Shown here: in pieces, positions 6,973 through 9,591 of the stretch | How positions within the stretch are numbered: the stretch's first letter is position 1 | How the letters are laid out: the number at the start of each line of letters is the position of its first letter | DNA from: JBKPRX01 sp046734795 | GTDB lineage: Bacteria; Actinomycetota; Thermoleophilia; Gaiellales; Gaiellaceae | Direction: 5' to 3' | NCBI GenBank assembly: GCA_046734795.1 | Contig: JBKPRX010000009.1 | Coordinates: forward strand, 1 to 9,591 | DNA length: 9,591 bases | Program-made: the position numbers and the translations under genes | Notes under the pieces: model-generated | Seen by the model: only the letters and a program-made list of their open reading frames with translations | Databases searched by the model: none | Told to the model about the DNA's origin: nothing

Positions 6973-7001
6973 GATGTCTGCCGAGGTCTTCCTACACAGG
7001 A

Positions 7002-7027
7002 GACGGGCGGGAAGGCGATCTGTGACA
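7002..7027 (-). promoter_or_regulatory. ECF41-type promoter of the SDR-sigma operon
   Basis: On the minus strand TGTCACA (7027-7021) is followed after 15 bases by CGTC (7005-7002). The reported ECF41 consensus, as I recall it, is TGTCACA at -35 and CGTC at -10 with a spacer of about 16. The element lies 42 bases before the SDR start codon, leaving a short leader with the Shine-Dalgarno. Match of all eleven consensus bases in the single expected place makes chance unlikely. It implies positive autoregulation by the sigma factor encoded second in the operon. Confidence 0.75.
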
Positions 7028-7055
7028 TAGGACCCCGGTACCCTCCAGGGGCGAA

Positions 7056-8384
7056 GTGAAGCGGTACTACGTCACCACGTTCGGCTGTCAGATGAACGCT
7101 CACGACTCCGAGCGGATCAAGGGCATGCTCGAGGAGCTCGGACTGGGGGAGGCCGGGTCGCAGGAAGACGCTGACGTCGTCGTGTTCAACACGTGCACGA
7201 TCCGTGAGAAGCCAGATCAGCGCTTCGCGGCGCACGTCGCCCAAGCGGCCGCTCGCAAGCGGGAACGGCCCGAGACGGTGATCGCGGTCGGCGGCTGCTA
7301 CGCGGAGGCGCAGCGCGAGCGGCTGTTTGCGCTCTATCCAGACGTCGATGTCGCATTCGGACCGGGGACGATCTCCCATCTCGGCGAGTGGCTCGGCGCC
7401 GGGGGCTTCGGCGTCGATCGCGGGCGGTTCGGCACGGGTGTCGAACGGCGCTTTGCGGCTGTGCTGCCCGAACGGCGCGCCCGCGTGTTCCAAGCGTGGG
7501 TACAGATCTCCATGGGTTGCAACTCGAAATGCAGCTACTGCATCGTCCCCGCGGTTCGGGGTCGCGAGCTCAGTCGACGTCCCGGCGAGATCGTCGCCGA
7601 GGTCGAGCGGCTCGCCGCAGACGGCGTCAAGGAGATCACGCTGCTTGGGCAGAACGTGAACTCGTGGGGCCGAGATCTAGCGCCCGAGCTGCGCACCGAC
7701 TTCGGTGAGCTCTTGCACGCCTGCGACACGGTCGCGGGCATCGAGCGAATTCGGTTCACGAGTCCGCATCCGAAGGACTTCCGCCCGTCGGTGATCGAAG
7801 CGATGCGCGAATGCAGTTCCGTTTGCGAGCACGCACACCTGCCACTTCAGTCGGGTTCGACGCGCATCCTGAAGGCGATGCGCCGCACGTATTCGCGCGA
7901 ACGGTTCGTGGAGCTCGCGGCGAGGTTGCGCGCAGCGATCCCGGACCTGGCGCTCACCACGGACATCATCGTCGGCTTCCCCGGCGAGACAGAACGCGAC
8001 TTCCGGGAGACGATCGAGACCGCGGAGGAAGTCGGCTTCGACGGGGCGTTCACCTTCGTCTACTCGCCGCGTGCGGGAACGGAGGCCGCCGCGCTGCCCG
8101 ATCAGATCGACGAGACTGTGAAGCGCGAGCGAATCGAGCGGCTCGTGGAGGTCGTGCAACGAATCGCGCACGAACGCAACGTACGCCGCATCGATGGGAC
8201 CGAGGAGGTCCTCGTCGAAGGGCCGAGCCGAAACGGAGAAGGCCTTTTGCGCGGACGCACTCGAAGGAACACGACCGTCAACTTCGTCGGGACGGCTGAA
8301 GCCGGCGACCTTGTCTCGGTTCGCATCGAGGACGCGACGTCGACGACGCTTCGCGGCGAGCAGCTCGCCGCGGTCGCAGCGTAG
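7056..8384 (+). CDS. miaB: tRNA-2-methylthio-N6-dimethylallyladenosine synthase (radical SAM methylthiotransferase)
   Basis: The protein is 442 residues from GTG 7056, with AGGGG 4 bases upstream and the standard N-terminus KRYYVTTFGCQMN. MiaB converts i6A37 to ms2i6A37 in tRNAs reading codons that begin with U, using two iron-sulfur clusters and S-adenosylmethionine. The N-terminal MTTase domain has the three auxiliary-cluster cysteines at about 11, 47 (FNTCTIRE) and 81 (VGGCYAE). The radical SAM core has CxxxCxxC in MGCNSKCSYCIVPAVRGRE, cysteines about 155, 159 and 162. Further hallmarks: LLGQNVNSWG, RFTSPHPKDF, HLPLQSGSTRILKAMRRTY and TDIIVGFPGET. A C-terminal TRAM domain (about 370-440, TEEVLVEGPSR to VSVRIEDATSTTLRGEQ) binds tRNA. 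YCIVPAVRGRE and the tRNA-type MTTase N-terminus favour MiaB over RimO or MtaB. Its substrate is made by MiaA, encoded about 1 kb downstream. Confidence 0.97.
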   Translation: MKRYYVTTFGCQMNAHDSERIKGMLEELGLGEAGSQEDADVVVFNTCTIREKPDQRFAAHVAQAAARKRERPETVIAVGGCYAEAQRERLFALYPDVDVAFGPGTISHLGEWLGAGGFGVDRGRFGTGVERRFAAVLPERRARVFQAWVQISMGCNSKCSYCIVPAVRGRELSRRPGEIVAEVERLAADGVKEITLLGQNVNSWGRDLAPELRTDFGELLHACDTVAGIERIRFTSPHPKDFRPSVIEAMRECSSVCEHAHLPLQSGSTRILKAMRRTYSRERFVELAARLRAAIPDLALTTDIIVGFPGETERDFRETIETAEEVGFDGAFTFVYSPRAGTEAAALPDQIDETVKRERIERLVEVVQRIAHERNVRRIDGTEEVLVEGPSRNGEGLLRGRTRRNTTVNFVGTAEAGDLVSVRIEDATSTTLRGEQLAAVAA

Positions 8385-8386
8385 TT

Positions 8387-9364
8387 CTAGGCGCGTCGCA
8401 GTCGACGGAGCCCGAACGCCGCCGGCACCACGGGCAGCCACAGGTTGAAGACCCGGTACGCGAAGACGCCGAGAAGCGCTGCAGCGAGCGGAAAGCCCGT
8501 CCAGAGCAGCGCGAAAGGCAGGAGCGCCTCGACCGCGCCGGCACCGGCAAAGGGCAGCGTGCGCCGCGTGAGGGCATAGCCGGTCGCGTAGCCCACGACG
8601 AGCTGTGCAATGCCGGGGGTCCCGCCCTCGAATGCTCGAAGGCATGCCCACAGGCAGAAGATGTCGCCGAACCAGTAGACGGCAGCGCCGAGCGGCCCGA
8701 CGAGATGCCGCGCGCCAACGAAGAGCTGCTTGAGCACGTGGATCGAGTCGAGCGCCTGCGCAACCCACTCGCGCCAGCCGCCGCGACCGTGGAAATGACT
8801 CCGCCGGTCGACCGCCAACAACGCGGCCGCAAAGCCGATCGGAACCGTGATCGCCCAGGGCAACGTGACCGCGGCGTTTGGTCGGTGAACGCCTTCGGCG
8901 AGGAGGAGGATCGACGCGATGCATGCGGCCGGCGCGAGCAGCGCGTACTCGAGCGCGCCGAGACCGAGAACGCGAACGCGGGCCTCGCGATCCGTGTCGC
9001 AGTAGTGCCGGAAGGCATGCAGATCGACCGTGAAGCCGCCTTGGGCGACGAACGCGCCGAATCCGGTCGAGACGAGCGCCGCCGCATCGCCGGCCGGTAT
9101 CTCCGGTCCGCGCTCAACCCGGGCAACTTCGCGGTACGCGACGATGTAACCGATGTAGGCGACTGCCTCGCCCGCGAGCGCGATGAGGAGCCACCATCCG
9201 TCGACTGCCTGGATCCGATCCCAGAGCGCGTCGTACCCGACGGTGATCGCCACGCCGACGATCGCGCCGAGCGACAGCGCCACAGCGCCGGCGACGAACG
9301 CGAGGAGTGCCGGCCGGCCGTGGTCGAGCGCGGTACTGCGCACGAACTGGCGAAGAAGCTTCAT
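8387..9364 (-). CDS. UPF0104/LPG-synthase transmembrane-region (YbhN/AglD2-like) membrane protein
   Basis: The protein is 325 residues from ATG (9364-9362). No purine-rich Shine-Dalgarno precedes this start (the upstream bases are T- and C-rich), so it may be leaderless or weakly translated; the frame is open further upstream but over Arg-rich, non-family sequence in the miaA 5' end. About seven or eight hydrophobic helices are visible, roughly at 18-43, 56-78, 97-111, 134-156, 166-186, 222-243, 251-265 and 276-318. Positions 272-313 (FAGAGAVEALLPF to AYRVFNLWLPVVP) match the conserved end of the MprF N-terminal/UPF0104 fold, where GGxGxxEA is typical. Only the membrane flippase-like module is present, without the soluble aminoacyl-transferase domain, so lysyl-phosphatidylglycerol synthesis should not be assumed. 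Members are thought to handle or flip lipids; the substrate is unknown. It is antiparallel to both flanking mia genes. Confidence 0.82.
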   Translation of the reverse strand: MKLLRQFVRSTALDHGRPALLAFVAGAVALSLGAIVGVAITVGYDALWDRIQAVDGWWLLIALAGEAVAYIGYIVAYREVARVERGPEIPAGDAAALVSTGFGAFVAQGGFTVDLHAFRHYCDTDREARVRVLGLGALEYALLAPAACIASILLLAEGVHRPNAAVTLPWAITVPIGFAAALLAVDRRSHFHGRGGWREWVAQALDSIHVLKQLFVGARHLVGPLGAAVYWFGDIFCLWACLRAFEGGTPGIAQLVVGYATGYALTRRTLPFAGAGAVEALLPFALLWTGFPLAAALLGVFAYRVFNLWLPVVPAAFGLRRLRRA

Positions 9365-9402
9365 CTGAGGAAAAACCCGGACGAGGCGAGAATGGTCACG
9401 GG
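9365..9402. other. 38-base divergent spacer between UPF0104 gene and miaA
   Basis: The spacer is too short for two separate full promoters. The two start signals must overlap, or at least one promoter lies inside the opposite gene. I see no convincing -10/-35 pair on either strand and no LexA-like box. Confidence 0.4.
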
Positions 9403-9591
9403 ATGAGCGGACTCGTGATCGCGATCTTCGGCCCCACGGCGAGCGGCAAGACCGCCGTTGCCGAGGCTCTGGCCGACCGCATCGACGCCGAGCTCGTGTC
9501 CGCGGACGCGATGCAGGTCTTCGAGGGCCTGCCGATCCTGACAAATCAAGGTGTCGAAACGGGGGGCGGGCATGCAACGCGGCATCCAACC
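9403..9591 (+). CDS. miaA: tRNA dimethylallyltransferase, N-terminal part (runs off window)
   Basis: The first 63 codons are present from ATG 9403; the rest lies beyond the right edge. MiaA transfers the dimethylallyl group to N6 of A37 in UNN-reading tRNAs, making the i6A substrate of MiaB. The P-loop GPTASGKT falls at about 10-17, followed by the family motif region AELVSADAMQVFEGLPILTNQ, where the usual SADSxQVYRG appears with Ala for Ser and Phe for Tyr. After NQ the sequence GVETGGGHATRHP has a few more residues than expected before the Thr-Arg pair; too little is visible to tell a true insertion from a sequence error. Only weak purine stretches precede the start. miaB-miaA proximity supports the call. 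Confidence 0.93.
   Translation, partial: MSGLVIAIFGPTASGKTAVAEALADRIDAELVSADAMQVFEGLPILTNQGVETGGGHATRHPT

Larger units (their letters stand above)
6961..7055. other. Divergent intergenic region between SDR gene and miaB
   Basis: These 95 bases separate the minus-strand SDR and plus-strand miaB starts. They hold the ECF41-type promoter and the SDR ribosome site on the minus strand. On the plus strand only a poor -10-like TAGGAC (7028-7033) without a -35, and a modest miaB ribosome site AGGGG (7047-7051), were seen. The promoter for miaB is therefore unresolved. Confidence 0.5.

Noticed and set aside
7033..7051. CCCC/GGGG pairing that could hide the miaB ribosome site
   Set aside because: Only four base pairs across an 11-base loop; too weak and too common in GC-rich DNA to call a regulatory hairpin.
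6034..7059. Plus-strand open frame of about 340 codons opposite the SDR gene
   Set aside because: It is antisense to a clear Rossmann-fold gene, rich in Arg and Ala without motifs, and has no ribosome site; a codon-bias shadow.
7677..8924. Minus-strand open frame spanning the miaB 3' half and the UPF0104 gene
   Set aside because: It crosses two genes with clear family motifs in other frames and has no recognisable domain of its own.
8387..9364. Calling the membrane protein a full lysylphosphatidylglycerol synthase (MprF)
   Set aside because: At 325 residues it has only the transmembrane module and no C-terminal aminoacyl-transferase domain.

Overview
The window is a gene-dense piece of a high-GC bacterial chromosome, about 9.6 kb with almost no intergenic space. 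The gene order thpR-recA-recX-rny, then miaB and miaA, frequent GTG starts, the RecX and MiaA sequences, and an ECF41-type sigma factor suggest an actinobacterium. Having RNase Y inside a recA-miaB block points to a deep lineage such as Thermoleophilia (Gaiellales/Solirubrobacterales-like). The class-level placement is inference; no rRNA is present to confirm it.

Region 1 (1-3854, + strand) is housekeeping. It holds the C-terminal part of an RNA 2',3'-cyclic phosphodiesterase (thpR), then recA (recombinase and SOS co-protease) and recX (RecA modulator), which are packed together. A 250-base leader follows, and then rny (RNase Y, membrane-anchored mRNA decay endonuclease). recX has no canonical start codon where its conserved part begins. 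The leader has a promoter-like element, an imperfect LexA-like box and overlapping hairpins.

Region 2 (3859-6960) looks like an accessory insertion between rny and miaB. A DHA3-type MFS exporter gene follows rny by 4 bases. It runs tail-to-tail, with an 8-base overlap, into a two-gene minus-strand operon: an atypical extended SDR (epimerase-like) followed by an ECF41-family sigma factor. The sigma factor carries the family's fused C-terminal SnoaL-like domain with WLPEP, DGGG and NPDKL signatures. ECF41 genes are known to neighbour carboxymuconolactone decarboxylase, oxidoreductase or epimerase ('COE') genes, and they autoregulate them. A TGTCACA-N15-CGTC element directly upstream of the SDR matches the reported ECF41 promoter, so this pair is probably a self-activating regulon. 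Its signal and the SDR substrate are unknown.

Region 3 (7056-9591) is tRNA modification. miaB (methylthiotransferase) and the 5' end of miaA (dimethylallyltransferase) act in sequence on A37 of UNN-reading tRNAs. A minus-strand UPF0104/LPG-synthase-like membrane protein gene lies between them, 2 bases from the miaB stop and 38 bases from the miaA start.

I saw no RNA genes, CRISPR arrays, insertion sequences or attachment sites. The strongest lead is the ECF41-SDR unit with its promoter. It is a new instance of a described but poorly understood system, not a wholly unknown one.
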